64,000 bases of DNA, taken from the NCBI RefSeq assembly GCF_026261605.1, contig NZ_CP102486.1, forward strand, positions 620,001 through 684,000, given 5' to 3'. Made by a program: the position numbers and the translations under genes. The notes beneath the pieces were generated by a model. The model did no database searches and was not told where the DNA came from. It saw only the letters and a list, made by a program, of their open reading frames with translations. This DNA is from Dechloromonas sp. A34 (GTDB lineage Bacteria; Pseudomonadota; Gammaproteobacteria; Burkholderiales; Rhodocyclaceae). Positions 35,192-44,828 of this stretch are shown piece after piece. The first letter of the stretch is position 1, and the number at the start of each line of letters is the position of its first letter.

Positions 35192-36070
35192 TTAGATGGC
35201 GTTGAGCGCCGCATCGGTGGACAGGGCTTCCGTCCGGTGGTGCGGCAACTCCCAGGGGCGGCCGGCTTCCGTGATGGCGCTGACCGTAATGACTGGCGGC
35301 GGCGAAGTGACGCTGCCGAAAATGGTGGCATAAGAGACGTCGGCCGCGTCGCGGCCGGTGCCCATGCGCACGAAGCCCATCGGGATCGCTGTGCCGGACG
35401 GGTCGAACAGGTACCAGCGGTGATCGAGAAAGACTTCGACGTAGGCGTGGAAGTCGGTCGGACCGAGCGCCGGGTCGGCGCCGTAGTCGATACCGGTGGT
35501 GAAGCGCGCCGGAATGCTCAGAGCGCGGCAGATGGCGATCATCAGGTGGGCGAAGTCGCGGCAGACGCCGACGCGGTCGGTCAGCGTATCGAGCGCCGAG
35601 GTGTTCGAGTTGCTGGTGTTGGAACGGAAGGCGACCTGTTTGCGCACCCAGTCCTGGATCGCTTCGACGCGGCGGTAGCCTTTCGGCAGGTGGCCGAATT
35701 CGTTCATCGCCAGCACGCCGAGGCGATCGGACTGGCAGTACCGGCTCGGGTAGATGTAGGTCAGCGCCGACAGCGGCAGCTTGGCGACCGGCGTTTCGCC
35801 GATGGTGTCGGGCGCACCGACGTGATGGTCGATATCGACCGTCGCCTGGTAATTGACATGCAGCGGCCCGGGGCCGGCGGTCAGGCGCAGATAGCGGGCA
35901 AGGGTCAGCGGGTTGGTCTGGATCGTGGTCAGCACCGGCTGGCTGATCTGCAATTGCTCGCTGATGACCAACTGGCTGGCAGTCTGGGCGGCGTGGATGT
36001 TGAAAACAAAATCGGTGCCCGGATAAAGGAGTTCGTAATGGAGGTCGATTGCGAACTGGATGCGAACCAT
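35192..36070 (-). CDS. Transglutaminase-like protein
   Basis: 292 aa with the transglutaminase-like core: Cys in [18 protein letters not shown], His in [10 protein letters not shown] and Asp in YLFDPSG form the catalytic triad. An N-terminal bacterial transglutaminase-associated domain ([19 protein letters not shown]) precedes it. Such proteins are probable peptidases or acyltransferases. The 250 bases upstream (36071-36320) contain no gene and presumably hold its promoter. Confidence 0.88.
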   Translation of the reverse strand: MVRIQFAIDLHYELLYPGTDFVFNIHAAQTASQLVISEQLQISQPVLTTIQTNPLTLARYLRLTAGPGPLHVNYQATVDIDHHVGAPDTIGETPVAKLPLSALTYIYPSRYCQSDRLGVLAMNEFGHLPKGYRRVEAIQDWVRKQVAFRSNTSNSNTSALDTLTDRVGVCRDFAHLMIAICRALSIPARFTTGIDYGADPALGPTDFHAYVEVFLDHRWYLFDPSGTAIPMGFVRMGTGRDAADVSYATIFGSVTSPPPVITVSAITEAGRPWELPHHRTEALSTDAALNAI

Positions 36071-36320
36071 GTATTTCCCAAGTTGCGACCGCCGCTCGTC
36101 CAGGCAAGTCCCGGCGCGATCAGGCGATCAATGTAACGGCGTTTGCGACGGGAAATGATTAGTTCGGCGTGCCGGGTGTTCGCTGGGCGAAGAAGCGGCA
36201 GAGGGAAAACATTTACGCGGGGCAGAACGACAGAATTGTTGCCGTGTGGCGCAACAACCTCTGCATCTTACGCGGGCAACCCGGCGTGGCAAGGGAAGTG
36301 CCGAAAATGGCCGGATATTC

Positions 36321-36350
36321 AATCCCTTGCCTGCATTCAGGCAAGGGATT
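36321..36350 (-). terminator. Long stem-loop downstream of leuA
   Basis: A perfect 13-base stem (AATCCCTTGCCTG with its complement) and a four-base loop lie ten bases after the leuA stop. Read on the minus strand it is followed by only short T stretches, so it may act as a weak terminator or protect the transcript end. It is the strongest hairpin in this interval. Confidence 0.6.
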
Positions 36351-36359
36351 TCCGGGCCC

Positions 36360-38054
36360 TCAGGCCGCCTGGTGGAGCGCTTCGCGCATCTGCCCGGCGC
36401 CGAGACGGTTGATGCCGCTGATCAGCGCCTTGATCGAGGCGGTGACGATATTGCCGTCGATGCCGACGCCGTAGCATTCGCCACTGTTCTTGCCGGCGAT
36501 TTCCATGAAGGCGCAGGCGCGGGCGTTGCCGTCCTCGCCGACCGGCACCATCGAGCGCTCCTCATAGCTGCGCACCTGGATGGCGATGCCGGCGCTGTGC
36601 AGGGCGTGCACCGCCGCATTGATCGGGCCGTTGCCTTCGCCGGTCAGGAGATGCGGCTGGCCGTCGATTTCGATGTTCAGCCGGATGCCCTGGGCGCTGC
36701 CGTGCTCGTAAAGATGATGTTCGCGGTAGCGCACCGGCACCGTGGTGTCGATGTAGGTCCGGGCGAACAGGCCCCATATATCCTCGGCACTGACTTCGCC
36801 GCCATGGGTGTCGGTGTGCTGCTGGACGACGTTGGAGAACTCGACCTGCAAGCGTCGTGGCATGACCACGCCGTGCTCGGTTTCCATCAAGTAGGCGATG
36901 CCGCCCTTGCCGGACTGGCTGTTCACCCTGATCACTGAGTCGTAGCTGCGGCCGACGTCGGCCGGGTCGATCGGGAGATAGGGCACCGTCCATTGCTCAT
37001 CCGCCTTTTGAGCGGCAAACCCCTTCTTGATGGCATCCTGGTGGGAGCCGGAGAAGGCCGTGAATACGAGATCCCCGACGTATGGATGGCGTGGGTGGAT
37101 CGGGAGCTGGGTGCAGTGTTCGAAGGTGCGGGCGACGGCGTTGATATCCGAAAAGTCGAGTTGCGGATCGACGCCTTGGGTATGCATGTTGAGGGCGAGG
37201 GTGACGAGGTCGACGTTGCCGGTGCGCTCGCCGTTGCCGAAGAGACAGCCCTCGACGCGGTCGGCGCCGGCCATGAGGCCGAGTTCGGCGGCGGCGACGG
37301 CCGTGCCGCGGTCGTTGTGTGGGTGGAGGCTGATGATGACGCTGTCGCGACGGGCGAGGTGGCGGTGCATCCACTCGATCTGGTCGGCGTAGATGTTCGG
37401 GGTGGCGATCTCGACCGTGGTCGGGAGGTTGAGGATGACCTTGCGCTCGGGTGTCGCGCCCCAGGCGGCAGTTACCGCATCGCAGACTTCGAGGGCGAAG
37501 TCGAGTTCGGTGGCGGTGAACAGTTCTGGGCTGTATTCGAGGGTGATCCGGGTTTCCGGCATCGCGTCGGCGAGCTGGCGGATGAGCTTGACCGCGTCGA
37601 CCGCCATGCTGACGACTTCCTCCTTGCTCATGCCGAAGACGTTGTCGCGGAAGGTCTTGCAGGTTGCGTTATAGACGTGAACGATGGCCTGCCGGGCTCC
37701 CTGGAGCGATTCGAAGGTGCGGCGGATGAGGTTTTCGCGGGCCTGGGTGAGGACTTCGATGGTGACGTCGTCGGGAATGTGGCCGCCATCGATCAGGCCG
37801 CGCACGAAGTCGAATTCAGTCTGCGAGGCGGAGGGGAAGGCGATCTCGATTTCCTTGAAGCCGACGGCGCAGAGGGTCTTGAACATGCGCATCTTCTTCT
37901 CGCCGTTCATCGGCTCGAACAACGCCTGGTTGCCGTCGCGGAGATCGGTGCTCATCCAGACCGGCGGCTGGGTTATGGTGCGGCTCGGCCACTGCCGGTC
38001 GACAAGCTGGACCGGCGGGAAGGCGTGGTACTTGGCGGCGGGGTTCTGCGTCAT
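36360..38054 (-). CDS. leuA: 2-Isopropylmalate synthase
   Basis: 564 aa, first committed step of leucine biosynthesis, condensing acetyl-CoA with 2-ketoisovalerate. Catalytic motif [14 protein letters not shown] (residues 35-48) and [16 protein letters not shown] are visible. The C-terminal regulatory domain (from about residue 440) is present, so leucine feedback is expected. The start is preceded by AGGAG at eight bases. The organisation is the longer LeuA2 type. Confidence 0.95.
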   Translation of the reverse strand: MTQNPAAKYHAFPPVQLVDRQWPSRTITQPPVWMSTDLRDGNQALFEPMNGEKKMRMFKTLCAVGFKEIEIAFPSASQTEFDFVRGLIDGGHIPDDVTIEVLTQARENLIRRTFESLQGARQAIVHVYNATCKTFRDNVFGMSKEEVVSMAVDAVKLIRQLADAMPETRITLEYSPELFTATELDFALEVCDAVTAAWGATPERKVILNLPTTVEIATPNIYADQIEWMHRHLARRDSVIISLHPHNDRGTAVAAAELGLMAGADRVEGCLFGNGERTGNVDLVTLALNMHTQGVDPQLDFSDINAVARTFEHCTQLPIHPRHPYVGDLVFTAFSGSHQDAIKKGFAAQKADEQWTVPYLPIDPADVGRSYDSVIRVNSQSGKGGIAYLMETEHGVVMPRRLQVEFSNVVQQHTDTHGGEVSAEDIWGLFARTYIDTTVPVRYREHHLYEHGSAQGIRLNIEIDGQPHLLTGEGNGPINAAVHALHSAGIAIQVRSYEERSMVPVGEDGNARACAFMEIAGKNSGECYGVGIDGNIVTASIKALISGINRLGAGQMREALHQAA

Positions 38055-38201
38055 GGCGCTGCTCCTGAAGGCTGGATTCGATGGGAGCAGTTTACGGAAA
38101 ACGAGGCGGCAGGTGCTTGCGTTTTGTGACCATAAATGGCCAAATTAAGCAATAAACTGCTTTGTTTGTCATTTTTGTAGAAATAATATGTCTCGCGGCA
38201 T

Positions 38202-38780
38202 TTATCGCTGAGATGGACCTGCCGGCGGCAAGCTGTGTTCGCGGCAAATGTGCTGGCTGTCGTCATCGGACAAGGCTTCGCCAGTCAGGCCGCACTGGTG
38301 GGTCGGCTGACCGGGGCGAAAATGGCGGCAGCTGTGACAGACCCCGAAGGTCTTGCCGTGGCGCGCCTGCTGCCACGCGCCCAGCAACCGGGAAAGGGCT
38401 GTCGCTGCGCCTTGCTGTTGGTTGGCGCCGAGGGCCTGACAGGCTTCCGCCCAGGCATCGTCCATGGCCTGGCCGAGTCGTTCTCGTCCCGCTGCCGTCA
38501 GCGTCAACCTGACGATGCGTCGATCAGCCTCGTCGGCGCAGCGGGTGATCAAGCTGCGCTCCTCGAGGACCTTCAGGCTTTGCGAAACGGTGCCCTTGGT
38601 CAGGCCGAGGTATTCGGTCAGTCCCTGCTGCGTATTGCTATAGCGATTGGCGTCACGCAGATAGCTCAGGATGGTCAACTGGACCGGTAGCAACCCGGCG
38701 CCGACGGCGGCTTGGCGTTGTTCGTTGGCGACGGCGCGGGCGAGGGCAGCGAGAAGTTGGGGAAGCAGGGTGGCGTTCAT
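38202..38780 (-). CDS. MarR-family regulator with a four-cysteine C-terminal extension
   Basis: ATG 38780 gives 192 aa. A MarR winged helix (about residues 30-100, LTEYLGLTKGTVSQSLKVLE and ADRRIVRLTLTAAGRERL) is followed by a long tail with C148-x2-C151, C163 and C179. The four cysteines suggest a bound metal or iron-sulfur cluster or a redox switch. It is divergent from a cytochrome P460-type gene across a perfect inverted repeat. It is probably that gene's regulator and an autoregulator. It lies upstream of leuA in the same direction. Confidence 0.8.
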   Translation of the reverse strand: MNATLLPQLLAALARAVANEQRQAAVGAGLLPVQLTILSYLRDANRYSNTQQGLTEYLGLTKGTVSQSLKVLEERSLITRCADEADRRIVRLTLTAAGRERLGQAMDDAWAEACQALGANQQQGAATALSRLLGAWQQARHGKTFGVCHSCRHFRPGQPTHQCGLTGEALSDDDSQHICREHSLPPAGPSQR

Positions 38781-38815
38781 GTCTTTATGGTAGCGATACG
38801 AAACCATCTTGACAA

Positions 38816-38842
38816 ATTTAAGTTTCGATTCGAAACTTAAAT
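38816..38842. promoter_or_regulatory. Perfect inverted repeat, probable MarR operator
   Basis: Two 12-base arms (ATTTAAGTTTCG and its complement) around a three-base centre. It overlaps the TTGACA at 38809-38814 on the plus strand. The site lies between the divergent MarR and cytochrome P460 genes and is AT-rich compared with surroundings. Its size suits a MarR dimer. Confidence 0.75.
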
Positions 38843-38900
38843 CGTCGCCGCATGCGTGTGATTGGCGGCACCCGTTTCGACAACCCCACAGGAGATCATC

Positions 38901-39377
38901 ATGCGAATTCTGAAAAGTCTGGCCCTGATAGCCTTCGCCGCCGCGACCGTGTTGCCCGCACAAGCGGGCGATGTCGCCTATCCAAACGGCTTTCGCCAGT
39001 GGCAGCACGTCAAATCGATGGTGCTGAAGCCCGGGCATCCGCTCTACGATGCCGTCGGCGGCATGCATCACATCTACGCCAACGCCAAGGCCGAGAAGGG
39101 CTACAAGGCCGGGCGTTTTGCCGATGGCTCGGTCATCGTTTTCGATCTCTTCGAGGCCGTCGACAAGGACAACGCGGTCGCCGAAGGTGGCCGCAAGGCC
39201 GTCGTCGTGATGGCCAAGAACAGCAAGCAATACAAGGCCAACGATGGTTGGGGCTATGAAGTCTTCGATGCCAAAATGAAGAAGGGTAGTCTCGATGCCA
39301 AGGGCCAGGCCGACTGCCATGCCTGCCATCGAGCACAGAAGGGTCAGGACTTCGTGTTCAGCGCCTGGCGTGAATGA
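38901..39377 (+). CDS. Cytochrome P460-family protein
   Basis: ATG 38901 follows CAGGAG; 158 aa. A signal peptide (ending AQA) is followed by a P460-fold domain with YPNGFRQWQHVKSMVL and GGMHHIYANAKA. A single CHACH heme site lies near the C-terminus. Cytochrome P460 oxidises hydroxylamine in ammonia oxidisers; the related cytochrome c'-beta binds nitric oxide. Which of these applies depends on whether a heme-lysine cross-link forms, which cannot be read here. Divergent MarR control is likely. Confidence 0.87.
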   Translation: MRILKSLALIAFAAATVLPAQAGDVAYPNGFRQWQHVKSMVLKPGHPLYDAVGGMHHIYANAKAEKGYKAGRFADGSVIVFDLFEAVDKDNAVAEGGRKAVVVMAKNSKQYKANDGWGYEVFDAKMKKGSLDAKGQADCHACHRAQKGQDFVFSAWRE

Positions 39378-39470
39378 TACTGGCGGCGTTGCGCCGGTGT
39401 GTGGCATAAACTTGCGGGGCAGGTGGAAAGGCAGCAAGATGGCTGCCTTTCTTTATCTCTCGCCAGCGCC

Positions 39471-39932
39471 ATGGAACTCGATCGTTACGACCGGCAAATT
39501 CTCGCCGTGCTGCAACAGGATGGCCGGATCAGCAACCAGGATCTGGCGGACCGCATCGGCCTCTCACCATCGCCCTGTCTGCGCCGGGTGCGGGCACTGG
39601 AAGAATCCGGCCTGATCGCCGGCTACCGGGCACTGCTCGACGCCAAGAAACTCGGCCTGTCGCTGATGGCGCTGATCGGTATCTCGATGGACCAGCACAC
39701 GCCGGAACGCTTCGCCAATCTGGAAGCCAGCATTTCGGAAATTCCGGAAATCCTCGAATGCCTGCTGATCACCGGTCAGCAGTCGGACTACCAGCTCAAG
39801 GTCGTGGTCAGGGACATGGATGCCTATCAGGACCTGCTGCTCAACAAGATCACCCGGATCCAGGGCGTCACCGGCGTGCATACCAGTTTTGTCCTCAGGA
39901 AGGTAGTTGACCGCAGCAGCTTGCCTGTTTGA
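39471..39932 (+). CDS. Lrp/AsnC-family regulator
   Basis: 153 aa from ATG 39471. The N-terminal helix-turn-helix (LDRYDRQILAVLQQDGRISN, then DLADRIGLSPSPCLRRV) and the C-terminal RAM ligand-binding domain are typical of Lrp. An amino acid effector is probable. Gene order gives no clear target. It is followed by a short gap with no feature recognised. Confidence 0.92.
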   Translation: MELDRYDRQILAVLQQDGRISNQDLADRIGLSPSPCLRRVRALEESGLIAGYRALLDAKKLGLSLMALIGISMDQHTPERFANLEASISEIPEILECLLITGQQSDYQLKVVVRDMDAYQDLLLNKITRIQGVTGVHTSFVLRKVVDRSSLPV

Positions 39933-40027
39933 GGGGGGCTTTTCATGAACGCAGCCAAGGCTGGCTAGGCAGGGTCAGATTACTTCTATAGAGTGGGCTG
40001 AATCAAAAGCCGGCGGAAATTAATACT

Positions 40028-42142
40028 ATGGTGGCGGCAACTGTCGTATCGATGAGACGTTACCTCTTCGTCCTCGTCGGGGTAGTGGCTTTGGCGCTGA
40101 CCGGTATGCTTGGCATCACGCTCTATTCCGATTATCAGAGTGTACTAGCCCAGGAGCAGGGGCGGCTTGCAACACTCACCAAATTGATTGCCGACAATGC
40201 GGCCGGTGTTCTGGAACGCAATCGTGGTCGCTTGACTCGACTGGGAAAGCGACCGGCCATTCGGGCCATGGATATGGGCAGTTGTGACCCGATATTGGTC
40301 GATTTTGTTGAATTGTTCCCGGAGTTCGCCAATCTGACGACGATTGATCTCAACGGTCTCGCACCCTGTTCCGGGGTGCCTCAACCCGGGGGGAAGCCGG
40401 TCTCCGTGGCGAAAACAGAGTGGTTCAAGCGGGCATTGGTCGAGAAGAGATTCCTCGTCGGCAACCCGTTTATCGGCCCCATTACCGGTCGGCTAGTGTC
40501 GGTACTTATCGAGCCGGTATGGGATGATCGACACGAGTTGCTTGGTTTTCTCGGCCTGCCCCTTGATCTCGAGCGCTTTAGTCTGAACATTCCGAGTGAG
40601 TCGCTGCCGGAGGGAACGCGCTTTGGCCTTCTGTCTGCCGACGGAACATTGATCTGGCGCAATACCGACCCGGAGAAACTGATCGGCAAACGAATTGCCG
40701 ATTTGCCGGGGCCGCAGCGGGCGCTACAGGTCAGGGATGGTCAATACGAGTCGCTTGGGACGGATGGGGTAAAGCGCTATACGGCCGTTGCTTCAGTTTC
40801 CCCCGCTAACTGGGTGGCGTTCATGAGTGTGCCGACAGCGACGATCACCGGCAAGGTCATGCAATCGGCGCTACGGAACGGGCTGCTTGGCGCGGTTGCC
40901 ATGGTTGCCTTGGGTTTTCTTCTGGCCTACCTGTTCCGGCGGATCAATCAGGTCGAAGAGGATTTGCTGCAGGCCCGGGATGCGGCCGAGGCGGCATCCC
41001 GGGCCAAGAGCATTTTCCTGTCCAATATGAGCCACGAGTTGCGCACGCCGATGAACGGCATCATTGGCATGACTGAACTCGCGTTGAGGCATGCGAGCGA
41101 TCCGAAACTCATTGATCAGCTAGGCAAGGTAAGCAAGGCCTCGCATCACCTGCTGCATCTGATCAACGACATTCTCGATATTTCGAAAATCGAGGCCGGG
41201 CGCCTGACGCTGGAGCGGGTTAGTTTCAGGCTGGGCGAAGTACTGGAAAATCTGGTTAGTCTGATCGAACATCGGGTTCGGGAAAAAGGGTTGACCCTGC
41301 ATGTCAATCCGGCACCAGCGCTTGCGCAGCTATCGCTTCTTGGCGATTCGTTTCGGCTGGGGCAGGTATTGCTGAATTTGACCGGCAACGCGGTCAAATT
41401 TACGGAAAACGGATCGGTTAGGGTGCGAGTTTTTCTGGCAGAAGATGGTCCGGTGGATGTGCTGCTTCGGTTCGAGGTCCAGGATACCGGTATCGGGATT
41501 AGTGAGGAAAACCAGCAGCGCCTGTTTAGTGCCTTCGAGCAGGCTGACGGCTCGATGACCCGCCAGTATGGCGGTACTGGCCTGGGTCTGGCCATCAGCA
41601 AAAGCTTGACGCAAATGATGGGGGGAGAAATCGGTATCGACAGTGTCCTGGGCGAAGGAAGTACCTTTTGGTTTACCGCCCGTCTGAGCAAAGTCAATGA
41701 GGCTGCTACCGCACCCCCGACTTTCGACAACGATACTGCCGAAATGCGGATCAGGGCGCGTTATGCCGGTTCTCGTATCCTTCTTGCCGAAGACGAGCCG
41801 ATCAATCAGGAGGTGTCGCGGGGGCTGCTGGAGGATGTTGGTCTTCGGGTCGATCTGGCCGAGGATGGTCAGCAGGCTGTTGCGCTGGCTCGACACAATC
41901 CCTATGCCCTGATCCTGATGGATATGCAGATGCCGGTCATGAATGGGATTGAGGCAACACGGCTGATTCGTCTGTTGCCAACTCATTCCCATACCCCCAT
42001 CCTTGCGCTGACTGCTAACGCATTTGGCGAGGACAGGCAGGTTTGCTTCGATGCCGGCATGAGTGACCACATCGCCAAGCCGGTCGATCCGGAAAAGTTG
42101 TTCAAGACCTTGCTGACTTGGCTGGAAAAGCCGGGGTTCTGA
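40028..42142 (+). CDS. Hybrid histidine kinase with periplasmic sensor and receiver
   Basis: 704 aa. Helix 1 (about residues 10-31), a periplasmic dCACHE-like sensor (about 40-275), helix 2 (about 283-305), a HisKA box with phospho-accepting His in SNMSHELRTPMNGIIGM, an HATPase with DTGIGISEENQQRLF and YGGTGLGLAIS, and a receiver domain with ILLAEDEPIN and the phospho-Asp in LILMDMQMPVMNG. No cognate output gene is adjacent. Base use looks more AT-rich than neighbours, a possible sign of separate origin. The ligand is unknown. Confidence 0.93.
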   Translation: MVAATVVSMRRYLFVLVGVVALALTGMLGITLYSDYQSVLAQEQGRLATLTKLIADNAAGVLERNRGRLTRLGKRPAIRAMDMGSCDPILVDFVELFPEFANLTTIDLNGLAPCSGVPQPGGKPVSVAKTEWFKRALVEKRFLVGNPFIGPITGRLVSVLIEPVWDDRHELLGFLGLPLDLERFSLNIPSESLPEGTRFGLLSADGTLIWRNTDPEKLIGKRIADLPGPQRALQVRDGQYESLGTDGVKRYTAVASVSPANWVAFMSVPTATITGKVMQSALRNGLLGAVAMVALGFLLAYLFRRINQVEEDLLQARDAAEAASRAKSIFLSNMSHELRTPMNGIIGMTELALRHASDPKLIDQLGKVSKASHHLLHLINDILDISKIEAGRLTLERVSFRLGEVLENLVSLIEHRVREKGLTLHVNPAPALAQLSLLGDSFRLGQVLLNLTGNAVKFTENGSVRVRVFLAEDGPVDVLLRFEVQDTGIGISEENQQRLFSAFEQADGSMTRQYGGTGLGLAISKSLTQMMGGEIGIDSVLGEGSTFWFTARLSKVNEAATAPPTFDNDTAEMRIRARYAGSRILLAEDEPINQEVSRGLLEDVGLRVDLAEDGQQAVALARHNPYALILMDMQMPVMNGIEATRLIRLLPTHSHTPILALTANAFGEDRQVCFDAGMSDHIAKPVDPEKLFKTLLTWLEKPGF

Positions 42143-42235
42143 CTGATCGTCTGCATTGCAGGTGCCGCAGGTTCGCTCAGTGGGGTTGCATCGACGCAAG
42201 CCCCACCCTTTTCCCGCCAATTGCGACTCACCGCG

Positions 42236-42241
42236 TATAAT
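42236..42241 (+). promoter_or_regulatory. TATAAT -10 box of rnpB
   Basis: A perfect TATAAT lies eight bases before the predicted RNA start. The upstream -35 region is weak. Confidence 0.6.
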
Positions 42242-42249
42242 CTGCCCCG

Positions 42250-42630
42250 GAAAGTCGGCCAGGCAATCGCTGGATACGCAAGTATCGGGAGGAAAGTCCG
42301 GGCTCCATTGGGCAGGATGCCAGTTAACGACTGGGTGCTATAAGTCGCAAGACCCAAGGCAACGGAAAGTGCAACAGAAAATAAACCGCCGATGGCCCCG
42401 CAAGGGGATCAGGTAAGGGCGAAACGGCGAGGTAAGAGCTCACCGCGCTGGCGGTAACGTTCAGCGGCATGGCAAACCCCATCCGGAGCAAGACCAAATA
42501 GGGAAGCGTTAGGCGTGGCCCGCGCTGCTTCCGGGTAGGTTGCTTGAGCCTGTCGGTGACGGCAGGCCTAGAGGAATGATTGCCGAACCCCGCAAGGGGG
42601 GAACAGAACCCGGCTTATCGGCCGGCTTTC
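42250..42630 (+). ncRNA. rnpB: RNase P RNA, class A
   Basis: The catalytic RNA of RNase P, which matures tRNA 5' ends. Universally conserved pieces are visible: GAGGAAAGTCCGGGCTCC near the 5' end, GTGCAACAGAAAATAAACCG in the core, AGGTAAGGGCGAAACGG, GAGCAAGACCAAATAGGG and ACAGAACCCGGCTTATCGG at the 3' end. The 3' GGCCGGC segment pairs with 5' GTCGGCC. Ends are approximate by a few bases. Small reading frames through this region are not genes. Confidence 0.97.
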
Positions 42631-42657
42631 CACTCTGTTTAAGGGGCCGTCCCCCGC

Positions 42658-43493
42658 CTATTTGCTCGGGGCAACTGCGGGCGCCATACCCTGCCATTCT
42701 TCGGCGATCAGCCATTTGCCTTCCTGGCGAACCAGGCGCAGGATTTTCGGCTGAGCGGTTTCGCGGTAGCTGCCTGCTGCGTAGTCCTGCAGGAAGGCCA
42801 GCCTCAATTGCCGTTCGTCGATGCGTTCAACATTGATTTCCCGTACCTCGATCTTGATGGACGGGCGGCTGGCCAGGTTCTTGCGGCGGGCCGCGGCCCA
42901 GTCGGCGCGCTTCTGGCCGTCGGCCGGCGTGAAGTTGGGGCTGTAGAAACTGAGGTAGGCGTCGCCGTCGCGGCTCGACCAGGCGTGTCGCCAGGACTCA
43001 AGCAGCTTGCGCGCCTGATCCTCGTCGCTGTTGACCATGGGGGCGGGTTCGCTAGTGGCCGGCGCGGCGGCTTCGGCCACCGGCGCTTGCGGGGCCACTG
43101 GTGGCGCAACGGGGACTGGCGCGGCGTTGATGATTTGCGTCCGGGTTGGTTCGTTCTCCGGCTGGCCGCCGATGGCCAGCCACATCGCACCGGCGCCGGC
43201 CAAGGCAGAAACCAGCGCCGTGGCGAGGAGGGTGGCTGCTGGCGTGGTTCGCGGGGCGGCGCTCGGGGAAACGCTTGTCGCTTGGGCCGCAGGCGGCTCC
43301 GCAGCTGGGCTTTCCCCCATCGCCGTTTGCAATTGTTCCAGGCGCCGAGCCAATGCTCGGTCGTAGTCCCGTCGACCAAGGTTCTTTCTTTCCCTGGCCG
43401 GTTCCGGCGCCCTGTGGCCCGGCGCGCTGGGGCGAAGCGACTCATCGCGGACTCGATGACGCTGGTAATGTCGGGGGCAGTCGGATTGTTCAC
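42658..43493 (-). pseudogene. NTF2-like (Cds6-type) membrane protein, apparently frameshifted
   Basis: Two frames share one gene. The 5' part starts at GTG 43493 with AGAGGA seven bases ahead and reads MNNPTAPDITSVIESAMSRF. The long 3' part (to 42658) reads GRRDYDRALARRLEQLQTAM, a membrane helix near residue 90, an Ala/Pro linker and an NTF2-like domain (SWRHAWSSRDGDAYLSFYSP) like those on some peptidoglycan or L,D-transpeptidase-linked proteins. Adding one C to the run at 43429-43432 joins them as SRFAPSAPGHRAPEPARER. A sequencing error is likely; if it is intact, translation might begin at TTG 43353. Confidence 0.65.
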
Positions 43494-43601
43494 GGATTTT
43501 CCTCTGGCATGGCAGCTGGGTAGCCGCGCAGTCTAGCGTGCAGAAAACCTCGGGGCATGACCAGGATCAATGTCGGTGCGTCTTCTCCCCTACAATGCCG
43601 C

Positions 43602-44750
43602 ATGAACTCGACTACCTACCCAACAATTCATTGGTCTGAGAATGGCGCGCCGCACGCCGCACGCTGGCGTTCCGAGGCGGCCGTCCCGCCACATCGCAGC
43701 GTCGTCGTTGCCGATGATCGGCTGGGAGCCGACGCCGCCTACCGCCATGCCAAGGAAGGTATCGCCATGCTCTGGCGTGGTGACTGGCAGAATGCGCGCA
43801 ATCTGCTGCAAGCGCTGAGCCGGCGGGCCGATCGCCAGCCGCGGGCGGGCAGCGAGGTGAAGCCGGCGACACCGGCCTTGGCTTTCGAGCAGCATCGCCG
43901 CAATCAGGGGCGGCGTGCCGCCCTGCTCGGCCTGCTGCTGGTGCCGTTGAAGGCCGACTACAGCGTGCCGCTACGGCGCGCCCAAGATGTCCGACAGGCC
44001 TGTCTGGAAGCCTATGGTCAGGCGGAAGAGGATTCGGTGGTCTCGCTGCGCGAATTGCTGGCCGTGGTCAGCGCCTATGAGTGGCGCAAGAAGGGCATTC
44101 CGGTGCCGGCCGTCGAGGGCCGCATCTATCCGCATTACGGGGTGTTCTCGCCGGTGCGCGGCGAATATGTCGATCTGGTGGCCAAGGCGCCGTTGCCAGC
44201 GGCTTGCGATCTTGCTTTCGACATCGGTACCGGGTCCGGCATCCTGGCCGCGGTGCTTGCCCGCCGCGGCATCAAGCGGGTGGTGGCGACCGACCAGGAC
44301 AGCCGGGCCCTGGCCTGCGCTGGCGAAAACATCCAGCGGCTCGGTCTGGCGAGCACAGTCGACATCGTCAAGACTGATCTATTTCCCGATGGCCGGGCGC
44401 CCCTGGTCGTCTGCAATCCGCCCTGGGTGCCGGCACAGCCCAGTTCTCCGATTGAATACGCCATCTACGACCCGGATTCGCGCATGCTGCGTGGCTTCCT
44501 GGCTGGGCTGGCGGCGCATCTGGCTCCGGGTGGCGAGGGCTGGCTGATCATCTCCGACCTCGCCGAACATCTCGGCCTGCGCTCGCGTGACGAACTGCTG
44601 GGCTGGATCGCAGTGGCGGGGCTGACCGTGCTCGGCCGCATCGATACCCGGCCGCAACACCCCAAGGCCAGCGACCGCAGCGATCCGCTGCACGCGGCGC
44701 GGGCGGCCGAGGTGACCTCGCTGTGGCGACTGGGGGCGGTCGGCGAATAA
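43602..44750 (+). CDS. Class I SAM-dependent methyltransferase
   Basis: ATG 43602 gives 382 aa. The methyltransferase half has FDIGTGSGILAAVLARRG and VVCNPPWVPAQPS; an NPPW motif is typical of enzymes that methylate amide or base nitrogen atoms, as in RlmG/PrmC relatives. The N-terminal 170 residues are a helical domain, perhaps for substrate binding. The substrate is not identifiable. Confidence 0.82.
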   Translation: MNSTTYPTIHWSENGAPHAARWRSEAAVPPHRSVVVADDRLGADAAYRHAKEGIAMLWRGDWQNARNLLQALSRRADRQPRAGSEVKPATPALAFEQHRRNQGRRAALLGLLLVPLKADYSVPLRRAQDVRQACLEAYGQAEEDSVVSLRELLAVVSAYEWRKKGIPVPAVEGRIYPHYGVFSPVRGEYVDLVAKAPLPAACDLAFDIGTGSGILAAVLARRGIKRVVATDQDSRALACAGENIQRLGLASTVDIVKTDLFPDGRAPLVVCNPPWVPAQPSSPIEYAIYDPDSRMLRGFLAGLAAHLAPGGEGWLIISDLAEHLGLRSRDELLGWIAVAGLTVLGRIDTRPQHPKASDRSDPLHAARAAEVTSLWRLGAVGE

Positions 44751-44764
44751 ATTTAGCAGGCGGC

Positions 44765-44792
44765 GGAATAATGCCGGTCAGATTTCCGTATA
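44765..44792 (+). promoter_or_regulatory. Putative ECF-sigma promoter
   Basis: GGAATAA (44765-44771) and CGTATA (44787-44792), 15 bases apart, resemble ECF -35/-10 elements. The site is upstream of the lipoprotein gene that precedes an ECF sigma, as expected for autoregulation. No similar pair was noticed before the other three genes, so one transcript from here to the peroxidase is plausible. Confidence 0.45.
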
Positions 44793-44828
44793 TCCAGGTG
44801 AAGCACCCCAAAACCAACGGAGATAATC

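Noticed and set aside
42540..42836. Plus-strand ORF starting within rnpB
   Set aside because: Overlaps the conserved 3' part of RNase P RNA.
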